A DNA stretch of 64,000 bases, from NCBI GenBank assembly GCA_028551475.1, contig CM052357.1:26433745-26497744 (forward strand), written 5' to 3'. Under the pieces are notes generated by a model. That model saw only the letters and a program-made list of their open reading frames with translations, did no database searches and was not told the origin of the DNA. This document shows positions 52,358 to 64,000 of the stretch, in pieces. Both the position numbers and the translations under genes were made by a program. The stretch comes from Casuarina equisetifolia. Its lineage: Eukaryota > Streptophyta > Magnoliopsida > Fagales > Casuarinaceae. The stretch's first letter is position 1, and every line of letters starts with the position of its first letter.

Positions 52358-55300
52358 CTATTCATCTTCGGGCTCAATTGAGAAGTCAGGTTCTTCAGGC
52401 TTTTGCAATTTAAGCAATTGGACATTCTTGAGTTTTTGAGCTCCTCTCCTTGTGTTTGTAGCAAACCTTGAGGCTAGAATGGTGACACCAAGGTTTTGTT
52501 TTGCTTGTAGACCATATGAAGATGCAGAAGGGAGCTCTTCCTCATTGTGCTCAGTTTCATTAGGTGCTTTCTCATCAAGACAATAGGAGAATGACTCTTT
52601 CATGTTAAGGCTCTTGGCAATAATCCTTTTCTTGTGTCGATGCCAAGCAGCCTGAATGAAGCAAGCAGCCCATGTCCTCCAATGGTGAGAGTAAAAGCGG
52701 AAAGTATGTTGTAGCTTCTTACTATGTAGGCGTCTAAACTGGTTGGCCACAAATTTGAGATCTTCTGCTAGCAATGCAAATGCTTCCACTTCCTCAAGGG
52801 CCCTAACTGTTCTTGTAGATGAAGGCAAGTTAAGAGAAGATCTTGGAAGCAATGCCCATGCAAGAAGCTCTTCCCCACAAAAATCACCAGGCCTCAAAGT
52901 AATTGAATTAAAGAAACCTGTTCGGCCTCCGTTGGTAGTTGAGCTTTCTAACCTCCCTCGGACAATGAAGAGCATTTCTGTCACAGGGTCACCTTCACGA
53001 ACAATGAATGTTCCTTGGGTAGTTAAGGATGACACCAAGAGCTCACTAATGGCATCAAGTAGTTGACTGTCCATTTGGGAGAAAAATGGGACCTATAATT
53101 AGGGAAAAGGTTCATGGCTTAGCTATTATTGGAGTGAGAAAATTTGAGATTGCACGAATATATTCAGCTTGATTAGTGGCTTTTGATATTGACAATAGGA
53201 AGATTGTATTCAAGTTCCCTAAAACATGTGAGATATTTTACATGAATTAGTAACTGAAATTGAACTTTTCCATCTAAAGCCTATTTTCCAAGGACAAAAA
53301 AATTCTTAGATCGTTCTATTTAGCGAAGGTGATCTTCACGGTACATCTTGCTCTATGCTACACTCTAATAGCCAAGTCTTCTTGAAATAATGAACAATTT
53401 GCACATGAAAATAGCAACTCTTTGAAACCCTTCATGAGGGAGGGGCCAAAAGCAAAATGTTTGGTAAGCTATAGAATTACAAGTTACATTAGAATTACTA
53501 GCTTTTTTTACATTACATCTACTTATAGGATCACTAGTTTTGGACACTAACACTTTAATTATATTAAGCAAAGACTTTTATCATGAGAATTAGCAACATA
53601 TTAATAGGAAAGAAGGTATGCCAACTAAACCAAGAAACTAGATGCAGTACAAACAACTTCATCACTCATTCTTCCTTAAGAATTCTAGATTATTGTTATT
53701 GTACATGCAATACACAAGCATAATAGGTCATTGCAACAACTAGGTTCTACAATATATATACTTGAAAATACATTATGAAGACAAATTGTAGCCATTGTAG
53801 TTCAGCATAATAATACCCTATAGAGAGAGCACTTACACGTAAAAGAAGGTCTAACCATCGGTGGCGTTGGATATCATGACGGAGATCTTTAGGTAAGGCT
53901 CTTAAAATTGACTCTTCTTCTACTCCATGAGTTGCAAGCCACTTATATTGAACAAATCGTCGAACACGCTCTCGAAGATCTTGAGGAAGTTGTCGATGTC
54001 TCATCCACTCCTCTGTGTCTCGTCGTTTGAGCCTCCATTCCTCTAATCTCACAGTGAGAGATTGCAAATAGGTCTACACCATATACATTTCCTTTAATCT
54101 ATTGCTACACAATCCCTCTAGTGACTTTCACATAATAAGCAAAAGTACAACATATATTTATTTCATAAGATGTTCAAAGATACTGAATAAATGGCTTTTC
54201 AACGCCTACATATGATAAACAAATGGAGTGACGAATTTCAACTCCTAGCAATGTCTAAGACATTTCCAAGAATTATTTTGCATAGAGGTGTTGAAAAAGG
54301 CTCATATAGATGTCTAATTGTCAAGGACCTTAAATTGAGCCCACAAAGCCTAATATACTATTGAAGAAGCAAACAATCAATTTAGAATTTTGAGATGACA
54401 AAAGCACGGCACAAGAAAGCAAAGGCTCTGAACCTTAAAACGGTCAATCTGAATCTAGTCAAAAAATTCGAAGTTCACCCGTAGAAACAGAAATCAATAA
54501 CATGATGGAAAATAATTGACTTGGAAATATACTTTGCGATGAAGTTGGATGCTATAAAGAATGGTGCAAGAATACCTGCATGTTTCCAATCAATTGGGCA
54601 AATAAAACTAGACCCAATATTGAAATGAGAATGGCAAAAGCGGTTTCCCCAATGTACGTGCTTGTGTTTAAAATCTGGCCATAACAACTGAAAGGGAAAC
54701 AATAGTGATATATCACAGTTCCGAGTAAAATAGACATTTAAAGGACAAATTCTGATTTTCCTTTGAAATAAAGAACGAAAATTTCAATGAAATACATTTG
54801 ATTAGTTGGTAATTTTATGCCACCAATATAGTTTTGTCATTAAATAATCTAAGACACAGAAAAACCCCTGACACAAAAAAAAAAAAAAATTAAGGGCCCT
54901 TGAACCCAATTAATTGGAAATGGCTTGAAAGTTTCCTACGGCAAAACAGAAGAATCCAGCATTTTAGGCATAAGAAATGAAAAATTCTGCATTAGATACA
55001 GTAAATATTTAGACAAAATGCTTTACTCTTTCAAAAAATCTATCAATCATAAGATGCGATGCAAGGATGCTTTAGGCTACCGAAAACTAGTAACAATGAG
55101 ACAAAAAATTCTTTCTACATATCATTATATTTCTCTGTCTATTCAGATAAATATCTACCTTTCTTTATTAAATTTTATAATTTTTCTGTCTATTCAGAAC
55201 TATGGTACTAAACTATGAAAGTTAAACAACTCACTTGGGAAGAAAGGATGCAATTGGAAGAAGAGGAGAAAAGAAACAGTCCTTTAGGTGGATTTTGTTC

Positions 55301-57350
55301 TGAAGTGTTCTTGTATGGTCTTGCCGTCCAATAAAATTTGGATTTGTACATCATCCGGATCACGTTTTCACCTCCATTGAATTTTATAGATCTATTGTCA
55401 CTTGGAAACTGGTCTAAATGATGACACGATTGAAATTTCAATAATTATATGCCTCTAGTGTGATTTTTGGGCCTAGGAAATGTTGATATAAAATTTTGTA
55501 ACCTCTATATACAAGATGAAGTGATTTAGACCATTCCCTCAGGTGAAAACACAGATAATAAGAAGGCAGAAAATTATCATTACATCCTTTCTATTAGGCA
55601 AAAATGGAAACAAATGTGGCAAATAAGATTGACACGGCTAGAAATTATACCTCAGGTTCTGCAAACCAAACCACAGACAATAGAGATACTTCTTAACAAA
55701 CGCCGAGGAGATAACGTTATTTGTCAGTGCATTTGTAAACATGCCAAAGTTGAAGGTGATATTGTCGTTATTTGGATCGCAGTTACTAAACACAGTGGTG
55801 TTTTCTGCCCATGTCTGACGAACAGAATTGCTCAAACTATTACAATCCAAGTAGCCAGGGTCGCATAGTACAGGGCTGGTTTTGTTTTTGCATTCCGATT
55901 TCAAGCATGTTGCGTATCGTTCAAAGGACAACAAATACCATGATGCTCCCAAGATCTGCATTAACAGAAGTCAAACTGTTGTAGAATCCCCTTAAAAGAA
56001 ATAGAAAGCTAGGTTGCTGACTATAGGTGAAGAGAAGTAACATACATGACTGGCTAACATGTATAGTAATAGATTATATGCAGCCCCAGCCCAAGCAGTT
56101 TGTGTGACTACACCAGTGGCTTTGATAATCTGAGAACTTAGTGGAAAAATTAGATATAGCCTGGGAAGGTATTGGAAGAGAACGATCAGTACAATGGTAT
56201 TGTCAGTATGATCAGCCTGTGAGCTTCTTAATGTCGGGAGAATAAACCATATGACTATCTGTCAAAAGAAAAACTCGGGTAATCCTGCTTCAGTTTCAGA
56301 ACTAAGAAATTTGCAGCAATGAAGAATATCAGTATGATAAGTAGCCATTGAGTAAATTTAAGTCCTCTATAGGATTGCCATAGTAACCCAAATTTATCAA
56401 ATTTTTCACAGCGCATCTAAAACTAAGACTCCATGCCAAACCTTGAGCAGTGAATAAAACAATCAGCACCCTCTCTCCACTTCTTTTATGCTAAACAGCT
56501 ATTTCAACCCAATAATTTTTGGAAATGAGAAGGGTTTGGTTTCTATTAGTAGAGAGACTAGGTGATTCAGTTTTACAAATGCCATGGGTCAGCAACCAAA
56601 TTCTGAATATAAAAAATAGTAGTAGATCTGTTTCTCCTTCCATTCTTTGAACCAATTGCACAGAAATCAAAGTCAAACTAGCTGGCAGTACCTGAGGAAG
56701 GGGCAATGCGGCCATGAGATCTACGAAGAATTCTGATCGTAAATACCTTCTTGCAATCATCTGTTGATCCATTACAAGCTCTCCTCTCCCAAAAACTCTT
56801 GAACTCGGAGAAACATAAGCCGTCCGGAACTTCACAACAATATTCAACACATAAAACATGTCGGCAACACTGCGGAAAAACGTAATCACTATTTCCAATT
56901 TCAAATCACTTTTCAGACACAAGGAACCATTCTTGTGCAGCCGCTTCGAAACGTAGAAAAAAAGTGGATCAAGAAATAGCGCTACCAAGCAAAAGAACAG
57001 GAAAACCCTGTTCCACTGCAGGACAATATCACTTCCAGGATCTAGAATTCTTTTGTGCCAAAACCTGTGATTCTCCGGGAAAACCTTAGAACTGTGAAAC
57101 GTGGAAGCTGTACTAGTTCTTTGTTTTCCATTGCCAATAGCACCGCCTTCTGGTTTAAACAGAGCCGCGGATACCTTGTATACCGGCAGGGGCTTTTCTG
57201 CGAGTTTCTGGGTGTCGTTTTTTTGGTCATTGTAAAACCTTCGAATGCAAAATCCCACTAAACAAATCACAGCGAGAGCAAAAACACGAATGAAAGGGAA
57301 AAGAAAACGGAGGATAGGGTAGAGAATTAACTCACTTTCTTAAACTCCAT
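52358..57350 (-). pseudogene. CNGC copy C: group I channel, first coding intron donor lost, altered pore filter
   Basis: Closest to copy B and almost complete. Exons on the minus strand: 57350-57331, 57238-56692, 56258-56046, 55955-55651, 54687-54576, 54073-53837, 53092-52358 (722 codons if spliced as in B). The donor of the 92-bp first intron is damaged: A and B read AG|GTAATT but C reads AG|TTAATT (changed base at 57330). Nearby GT options (GTGAGT five bases earlier, GTTAAT one base earlier) both shift the frame. Reading through the intron hits a stop at once. No in-frame ATG exists early in the second exon. The pore filter is GQI in place of GQN (54660s), the IQ motif has AAWHRHKKR, and HRWLDLLLR replaces HLCLELLLR. 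These fit relaxed constraint. An alternative first exon could rescue it. Confidence 0.7.
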
Positions 57351-57498
57351 GCTTGTGTTTTGTTTGCTCACATACGTAAAGGAAAAGCATACACAAGTTT
57401 ACGAGTTCCACCGCGACAGTATTTTTCTGAACAGATCACAGTTGAAGCTCTGGAACAGAGGATGACCTGCAAAATATAAAAAGGCCACGAAAAATGGA

Positions 57499-57500
<2 letters not shown>

Positions 57501-57532
<32 letters not shown>
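57501..57532. repeat. (AG)n microsatellite upstream of CNGC copy C
   Basis: About 16 AG units about 150 bp upstream of copy C, the positional partner of the longer run upstream of copy B. Confidence 0.95.
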
Positions 57533-57535
<3 letters not shown>

Positions 57536-59457
57536 TAGAGCCCGTCCAAGTTGAAGGCTTAAGATATGGTTATTTTTGGCCCCGAGGTTGACTTTCATTA
57601 AACCTCACATGGAAAGCTTACAGTAAAAGCATGGAAACACGGCTCAGAGAGTTATTGTTATTGGACTGAGAGAAACAAAGAGAGCGAGAGAAGACGTGGA
57701 GGCATAAACGGATGCTCCTGGCGAGAGCATCCCGTGGGAAAGCGACGGAAAGAGAAGGAAAGCGAGGAGCAAAAACCCACGTAAGAGATTGCTTTTTTAT
57801 GCATTTTCAAGGACCCACCACAGCTAAGTTGACACCGTCTACGGGTTATGACTTCGTTTTCCTCTCTTGCTTTGGCCGGCAGAGAAGGGAAAGGATTCGA
57901 ATCGTTGACCCCCATCGTCCTTTGGGTTTGTCCAAGCAAGATTCTTTTTCTGTCGTGTCTAAACCAATTCACCTGAGTTCGTGTCTCAAACATGTTCACC
58001 CTTTTTAACGGAGCCATTGATTTTCCGTCTCCATTGACGGCAACCGTCCTCTCCTGCCGATAATCGTCGGTTGGTGATCAAGCCCTCAATCTTGCAATTC
58101 CAACGGCCAAGATGTTTTGTAAATACAACGCACGGTAACCATTAGAATTTCAAAATGCACAGTTACTATCCATTAATGTAATCTAACGTCTGGATTTTAT
58201 TCTTGTAAATTTAAAATTATGGACATTTTACCTGTAAATAGTGAAGAGCTTGTATAGCCCAAAAAAGGGAAACGAAAAGAAGAAAAAAACAGGTCAATAA
58301 GAGTATCATATTCTTCATTCCTTAGCCCATTTATTATCGTTTATGATGTCAGAACCATTTTGACGTAAGTCTGCGATCCTATGATTTCCATATCTTTAAA
58401 TACCTCTACCTCTTTTACCAATAATTTGTCATTACGTACTCCCTTCTATATGTGTCAAACTTGATGATAACAATTATATAGTTTAGAGAACTAGAATTCT
58501 GTCTCATTTTCAAGCAGGCCATCTTCTCTCAATAATAGTGAATAGTTCAGTACCTGATTCACCTTTTGTTATTGATAAAATAATATTTCGGTGGAGCAGA
58601 GGCTATCTTATAAAATCTATCTTCTATACAATTGGTAATTAAGGATCAAACAATACTCAAGTAAATCTACATCTATACTTTAGATGCTATTGAAATGCTA
58701 GAGGCAAAACTTTTAGTTTTTCACGAAGTCGGAAAGCTCAACAAACATCTTTTGCCTCTCACAAAGCCATTCAAGCAACTTCTTCAACTTCTTTGAGATA
58801 ACAACTTTACATAATCTACAGAGGGTAATAAATTAACTAATAAAATCTTTAACCTAAGCAACAATCCTGCAGGCTAATTTGATGACATACGGCAACCAAT
58901 GGTAGAGAGTGAGTACCGAACTCACGTTTTCAATGGGTTAGATCCAATATTATGCTATCTTAGAAGATATTATTGCAGTCTCCTTCGAAATCATCCTATC
59001 AACAAATAAGAACTCTTAGCCCTCTTAACAAAGGGAAGACGACTTGCATTTATCGCTTCTAAAGGTATGGGGACTCATAATCTCTTTTTGGTTTACAACA
59101 CTCATATCAAATCCCCATCATATAAAAACATGAGAAGAATGAATGAAGCTCAAACACTGAACACAGGCAACCAAATCACAACCACCACAACCCACCTAGA
59201 GGCAATGATAATACTAGCAGAAACAAAAGAAGGAACAATTGTCCCTTGTCTCAATTATGTAGAAGATGAACAGTTACAAACTTGTCGTATGTCGTGAGTG
59301 GTTCAATTATTTTCATTCAACGAGTTAGAATTCTAAAGCCCAGTCCACTACATTCGTCAATCAACAAAGTACTTAAATTCAAGTGCCACTAGTCAATTCA
59401 ACTATACACCAACTTATCTTAACTTCTCACATTACTAAAGACAACGCCAAGCATTAC
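57533..59457. other. Upstream region of CNGC copy C and intergenic DNA
   Basis: Up to about 58720 it matches the upstream region of copy B. The rest is unannotated intergenic DNA; a 76-codon frame at 59067-59297 has no recognisable features. Confidence 0.55.
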
Positions 59458-59684
59458 TGTTAAGATATAAATGTATGTATGGTTCTGTGTTTATTTAGGC
59501 CCTGTGTAATATTGGGCTTTCCATGGATTTGGGCTTATTGGCCCAAACCTGTGATTAGGGTCATCACCCTATTTGTATATTGTAATTAGGGTTTTTCATC
59601 CTTAATTAAGAATATGTGAAAGGAATTTTCCCTAGCTTCATGTTCAATCTCCATTCCCTAAAATGTTATTTTCTTAATTTAAGA
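59458..59684 (+). repeat. 5' LTR of the Copia remnant
   Basis: Begins TGTTAAG and ends just before the primer-binding site at 59685. The 3' partner is outside the window or deleted. Confidence 0.75.
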
Positions 59685-60795
59685 TGGTATCAAGAGCCAC
59701 CTGAGGATTCTGCTTAGCTTCATAAGTTCTTCTCCCTTTTCTTGTACTATTTTTTGTCCTCTTTCCTTTAAAGCTGAAATAGTACCTTTTTTCTTGATTC
59801 CTGTTAGGAGAACAACCGTTTTTGTTCTTCTAATTGTTTTTTCGTCTTTTTTTGGGTCATTTTTGGCCTTTTCCTAGTTGATTCACTATCTTCTGCTGTC
59901 ATGTCAAGCGTACGTGTTGCCACTGTTTAAAACGGCGCATTCATCTAGGGTTAGAAATAACATGTTTTATTTAGCTTTTTGCCCCTTTCCCGTCTCTGGT
60001 CAAAACACACTGTTTTATTTACTTGTTGGGTCACATAATCCATTCTTACTGAAGTCTGGTCCATGACCCGTTCTCTTGCGACCCGATGCACACCGTTTCA
60101 TTAAACGGTTAAACACGCGTTTTCACTACCCATCTAAACATCCCGTTTTGTCCCATTCTCAACATTCACCATTTCATTAAACAGTTAAATGTGCGTTTTG
60201 CCTATCTAATTTGCCCGCTTTAGATCTAGTTCATGACCCACTCTCTAGCAAACCTGGCACGCATCATTTCACTTAACGGTTAAACGCGCGTTTTGTCAAC
60301 ACGCACCATTCCGATCAAAACACACCGTTTTGATCCCCCCTTGACGCACACCATTTCATTAAACAACTTAAACATGTGTTTCGATCGGGGCTTGGGCTTA
60401 GGCTTTTCTTGGACCTAGGCTTGATATTTTGGTTCGGGCCTCCTCCCTCCACGGATCTAGGTCAATCACTTGGATCCTTACTTGGTTAGACAACTCGACT
60501 CCCATCTTCTGTGACCCGCTGCGCCACCACCTTTTTCGGCACCACTTTTGTTGGATTTTCTAATTTTTCAGCGCTGTTCTCATTGGATCTTGCTATTTCC
60601 AATGCCATTTTTGCCTGATTCTGTCTCTTTGGCACTGTTTCACCGAAATTTGCCCTTTTTGGCATTGTTTAGCCAGATTTTGCCTTTTTTGGCATTGTTT
60701 AGCCCAATTTTTTTTGCCTTTCTTGGAGCTATTTAGCCAAATTTTACCTTTTTTGGCGTTGTTCTCACAAGTTTTTACAGCTTTCTTCGCTGTTT

Positions 60796-61857
60796 TTGCT
60801 GCTCTTCTCACATTCGATTTGTTCTATCGCCATAGGTACTTGTTTTGAGTCCTTTAAGGCCAAAAATCTGGCCAAGTTGTCAGACCCACTTTTTCTTGTA
60901 GTTGGTGATGTGTCCACCACTATTTTGGTTCCCCAACTTCTTGCGGGATCCAACAACTACTTTCCTTGGAAGCACAAGATGCTCATTGCTCTTGGCTCCA
61001 GGGATAAGCTTAACTTTGTGACTGGAAAGTTGCCGTAACCTTCTAATGATGATTCTCGCACCAGCCTTTGGGAAAAATGCAACCTGATAGTACTTTCTTG
61101 GTTGATGCATTTCGCCTTTCATGAGATTGCAAATGCGATCTCTATGTGTCGTACTACTAGTGTTGCATAGAAAATGTTGGAGACAAGATATTCCAAGATT
61201 ACTAGTACTTGTCGGTATAACTTGGGGCAAAAAATTGGAGAAATTAAGCAGTAGCCGGATGAGTCAGTCACTACATATTTCTCTTGACTTTCTAATCCTT
61301 GGGCAGAATTGGATAAATGTTTACTAACGATTAAGTGCAAGTGTCAGAAGTGCAAATGTGATTTTCTAGCTTTATTAGTCGCTGAGAGAGAATTTGGATG
61401 AATCATTTGTTTTTTGCTTGGTCTTCAGCCTGTCTATGCTTCCGTGAGGAGTAACATCACATCACGTAGCCTTGTTCCACCCTTTGATGAGGTTTTTCTG
61501 TTGGTTACGGATGAAGAACATCAACGTCGTCTGCATGTTGATCCTGGCAAGAGTGATTTATTTGCCTTCATTATGCAAACCCCCATGTCATTTGGAGGGG
61601 GGTTTGGAACTAGTTGGAGGGACAATCATTCTTCTGCAGCTGGGAATTCACATCACTCCTCCAGTAGGGCTAACTCTGGACAAGGCGGGTCTCGCCCTTT
61701 TTGTGATCATTGTCATCGGCAAGGACATACCAAGGACAAGTGTTATCACTTGCATGGCTTCCTAATAGACCTTAGAGCTTTGAGAAGAAAAGCAGTAGCA
61801 CTAGCTCAGCACATACAGTTAGTACTGAGTCCAGTGATCAGTTTGCCGCCCCTTTAA
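60796..61857 (+). pseudogene. Copia gag remnant with zinc knuckle
   Basis: Opening part has the gag motif LLAGSNNYFPWKHKMLIALG. At least five stops interrupt the frame between 61036 and 61400. It then reads DLFAFIMQTPM and a CCHC zinc knuckle CDHCHRQGHTKDKCYHLHGF around 61698-61758. Several stops sit where Trp or Gln codons are usual, which fits C-to-T decay. Confidence 0.85.
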
Positions 61858-61989
61858 ATACTACAACATCAATTTAGCCTACATCTTCTCCTGGGCAAAC
61901 TCTCACCCTTGAGCAGTATCAACAATTGGTTCAGCTCCTTAGTCTCTTTAGCCCCACTGAGCCCATAGTCAACTTTGCAGGTACTGTTT

Positions 61990-63320
61990 CTTCCTTGCTA
62001 AATTCATCTTTTTTTGATTGGCTTATTGATTTAGGGGCAAGTGACCACATTACATGCAATCTCACATGCATGAAAAATATTTGATCTTACACATCTAACC
62101 CTATTTGGGTCAAACTGCCTGATAATAGTAGTGTGGCTTTCACTCACATTGGGACTGTTCGCCTTTCTCCCTCTATCAGACTCTATGATGTTCTTTACGT
62201 GCCTTCCTTTAAGCACAAACTTTTATCTGTTACCAAATTTACTTTTGATAGTTTTTGTCATATTACCTTTTACCCACACTTTTGTTTCTTCTAGGACCGT
62301 TTTACTAGGACAATATTGGGGTTGGGTAGGGTTGGGTGTCGTTTATATCATCTCGTGTCTCTAGCGACTACTACAGTAGACATTTTTTCTACTATCATTA
62401 AAACTTTTGAATGTAATGTTCTTAAGCAGGCTAATGTGTGTACCAACATTATGTTTAAGACTAATGTTTTGAGTAATAAACAAATACTTTGACATTGTTG
62501 TTTTGGTCATTCTTCTTGTTATGAATCTCTTGATGTGTTTTGTCCCATTTGTCCTTTGGCGAAACAAAATTGCCTTCCCTTTCCCTCATGTACTTTTGAT
62601 ACGAAATCTATTTTTGAGTTGATCCATGTTGACAACTGGGGTCCTTATAGGACTCCTCATCATGATGTATCATTTTACTTTCTTACCATTGTTGATGATT
62701 TTTCACGTGGGACTTGGGTGTATCTCATGAAACACAAAAGTCAAGCCCTTCATTTCTTGCATTTGTTTTTTACCATGGTTGAAACCCAATTTCAAAATCA
62801 TATTCGCCGCTTGTGTTCTGATAATGGGTTTGAGTTCTTTAGTCATGAGTGTCTTTCTTTCCTTTAGCTCTAAAAGGTTCATCATGAGAGCTCATGTGTC
62901 CATACTCCATAACAGAATGACATCATAGAGCATAAACATCGACACATCCTTGATGTTGCTTGCATGTTACGATTCCAAGCTGCCATTCTAGACCATTATT
63001 AGGGCGAGTGTATTCTGACAGCCACTCACATTATTAATCGTCTTCCGACTCCCCTTTTAAATGGCAAAACTCCTTTTGATATCTTGTTTGGTAAAGCACC
63101 TTGTGTTTCGCATTTTTGAGTTTTTGACTATTTATGTTATGTTACCGTCCTTCCATGTGGGGATAAGTTTGCCCCTTATGCTTGACTATGTGTGTTTATA
63201 GGATATCCTTATTCTCAAAAGGGTTATCGAGTTCTTGACACCACCTACACCTTTTCCGTTATTCGGGATGTTGTATTTCATGAGTCAGTCTTTCCTTTTG
63301 CTTAGTCCTAGTCCTCCCCT
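61990..63320 (+). pseudogene. Copia protease-integrase remnant
   Basis: The protease site reads WLIDLGASDHIT near 62016-62052, with DLGA in place of the usual DSGA, so the catalytic context is altered. Integrase remnants follow: a CPICPLAKQ piece near 62538, LIHVDNWGPYRTPHHDVSFY, FLTIVDDFSRGTWVYLMKHK, LCSDNGFEF, and further on INRLPTPLLNGKTPFDILFG and GYPYSQKGYRVLD. Stops and a short frame change divide the segments. Confidence 0.85.
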
Positions 63321-63707
63321 CTGATTCCTCCTTTCAGCGGGGATCAGTCCTTTATTCCTTTAGCTTTCGACACCCCAATTCCTTCTACTACTTCATCCTC
63401 TCCATCTAGGCCTACTACTCCTGATGTTTCTTCCTCATTGAGTGTTCCAGTTATGTCACCATCTTCTTCTTCTGACCCTACTATGGATCCACCCACTGTG
63501 GATCGTGATCCACTTGATGTGATTCCACCCACTGTGGTTCCACCCGTTGTGGTTCCACCCACTGTGGATGCACCCTCTGCATTCCTTTCCAGCATCATCA
63601 CTCCTACTATCAGATGAACACATCGTGCATCCAAACCTCCTATATGGACTCAAGATTACCATTTTCATCATATCATTTTTGAGTCTACTGGACATCGCTT
63701 TGTTGGC

Positions 63708-64000
63708 TTAGAAACTAAAAGGCCCAACTAAAATACAAAATTGCGTAATAATGGGTTGTTAGTGGAAGCTAATAAGGTCAGGCTCTCCTGTCACCTTACC
63801 CGATGTGGGACTGGATATTTCAACACTCTAACACTCCCCCGTAATCTTATGTTGGGTTCGGTGAGAGGTGAGACTAGTTTAGAGGGACCACACTAAGGTA
63901 GGTAGGACACGAACCTGGCTTTGATACCATCTTAGAAACTGAATGGCCTAACTAAAAGATAAAACTATGCAATAATGGGTTGCCAGCGGAAGTTAATAAG
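63708..64000 (-). mobile_element. TRIM element (short LTR retrotransposon), right part off window
   Basis: Read on the minus strand. The 69 bases 63708-63776 recur at 63932-64000 with about 85% identity, as the ends of two terminal repeats. The complete one (63708-63833, 126 bp) starts TGTTAGAGTGTTGAAATATC and is preceded by a purine tract GGGGGAG. The other is followed by primer-binding site TGGTATCAAAGCC (63929-63917). The internal region is about 90 bp with no coding capacity. That makes a TRIM, inserted in or abutting the Copia remnant. Confidence 0.85.

Larger units (their letters stand above)
59458..63707 (+). mobile_element. Degenerate Ty1/Copia retrotransposon (5' LTR, gag, protease, integrase)
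   Basis: A 5' LTR of about 227 bp (59458-59684, starting TGTTAAGAT) is followed directly by TGGTATCAAGAGCC, the usual Copia primer-binding site. Gag, protease and integrase remnants follow in Copia order, as described in separate entries. Reverse transcriptase and RNase H are not present before the sequence gives way to a TRIM at 63708. Many in-frame stops and frameshifts make it non-functional. Confidence 0.9.

Noticed and set aside
52743..53066. Long plus-strand open frames opposite the last CNGC exons (also 35045-35299 and 42053-42319)
   Set aside because: They recur in all three copies only because the sense exon is conserved. They are antisense shadows with no independent support.
59067..59297. 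76-codon frame as a gene
   Set aside because: No recognisable domain, no splice partners, low-complexity Thr run, in a repeat-rich intergenic area.
60593..60811. Lys-rich minus-strand frame
   Set aside because: Product of a short degenerate repeat (TTTTTGGCATTGTTTAGCC-like units) in the Copia leader, not a protein gene.
1..64000. tRNA, rRNA, CRISPR or bacterial-type operon features
   Set aside because: None seen. The sequence is plant nuclear DNA; tRNA-like signals were only retroelement primer-binding sites.

Overview
The window looks like nuclear DNA of a eudicot plant, probably a woody one. Genes are long and split by many AT-rich GT-AG introns. Intergenic space holds decayed Copia, TRIM and LINE elements, and two fragments of plastid DNA are present. 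All statements come from reading the sequence; no database search was possible. I found no undescribed biological system. The main interest is the decay history of a three-copy ion-channel array, plus dated insertions around it.

Layout, left to right. (1) 1198-8967, minus strand: a bacterial-type (type IA) organellar DNA topoisomerase, with its C-terminal exons beyond the left edge. (2) 10015-13630, plus strand: a SURP + CID RNA-processing protein, divergent from the topoisomerase across a short shared promoter interval. (3) 14526-15257: a plastid atpB-atpE fragment (NUPT); a second fragment, from atpE, sits at about 4895-5303 inside a topoisomerase intron. (4) 16231-23498, plus strand: a Golgi/ER-type nucleotide-sugar transporter resembling Arabidopsis UTr7. 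(5) 23499-30001: gene-poor DNA. (6) 30002-32977, plus strand: a CSLC xyloglucan glucan synthase most like CSLC5. (7) 34651-57350, minus strand: three tandem group I cyclic-nucleotide-gated channel genes, here called A, B and C. (8) 59458-64000: a degenerate Copia element interrupted at its right by a TRIM.

How the genes relate. The transporter and the CSLC synthase would act in the same pathway, supplying UDP-sugar to the Golgi and building the xyloglucan backbone. From memory, Arabidopsis has the same neighbours (At4g31590/At4g31600), and the topoisomerase/SURP pair resembles At4g31200/At4g31210; this microsynteny should be verified. In the CNGC array only the middle copy B reads as intact (722 residues). 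Copy A carries an in-frame TGA and a lost splice donor. Copy C has lost the donor of its first coding intron and has GQI in place of the GQN selectivity filter.

The spacers between channel genes are themselves paralogous. They record later events: a 478-bp solo LTR with a matching empty site in the sister spacer, and a truncated LINE with a 15-bp target duplication.
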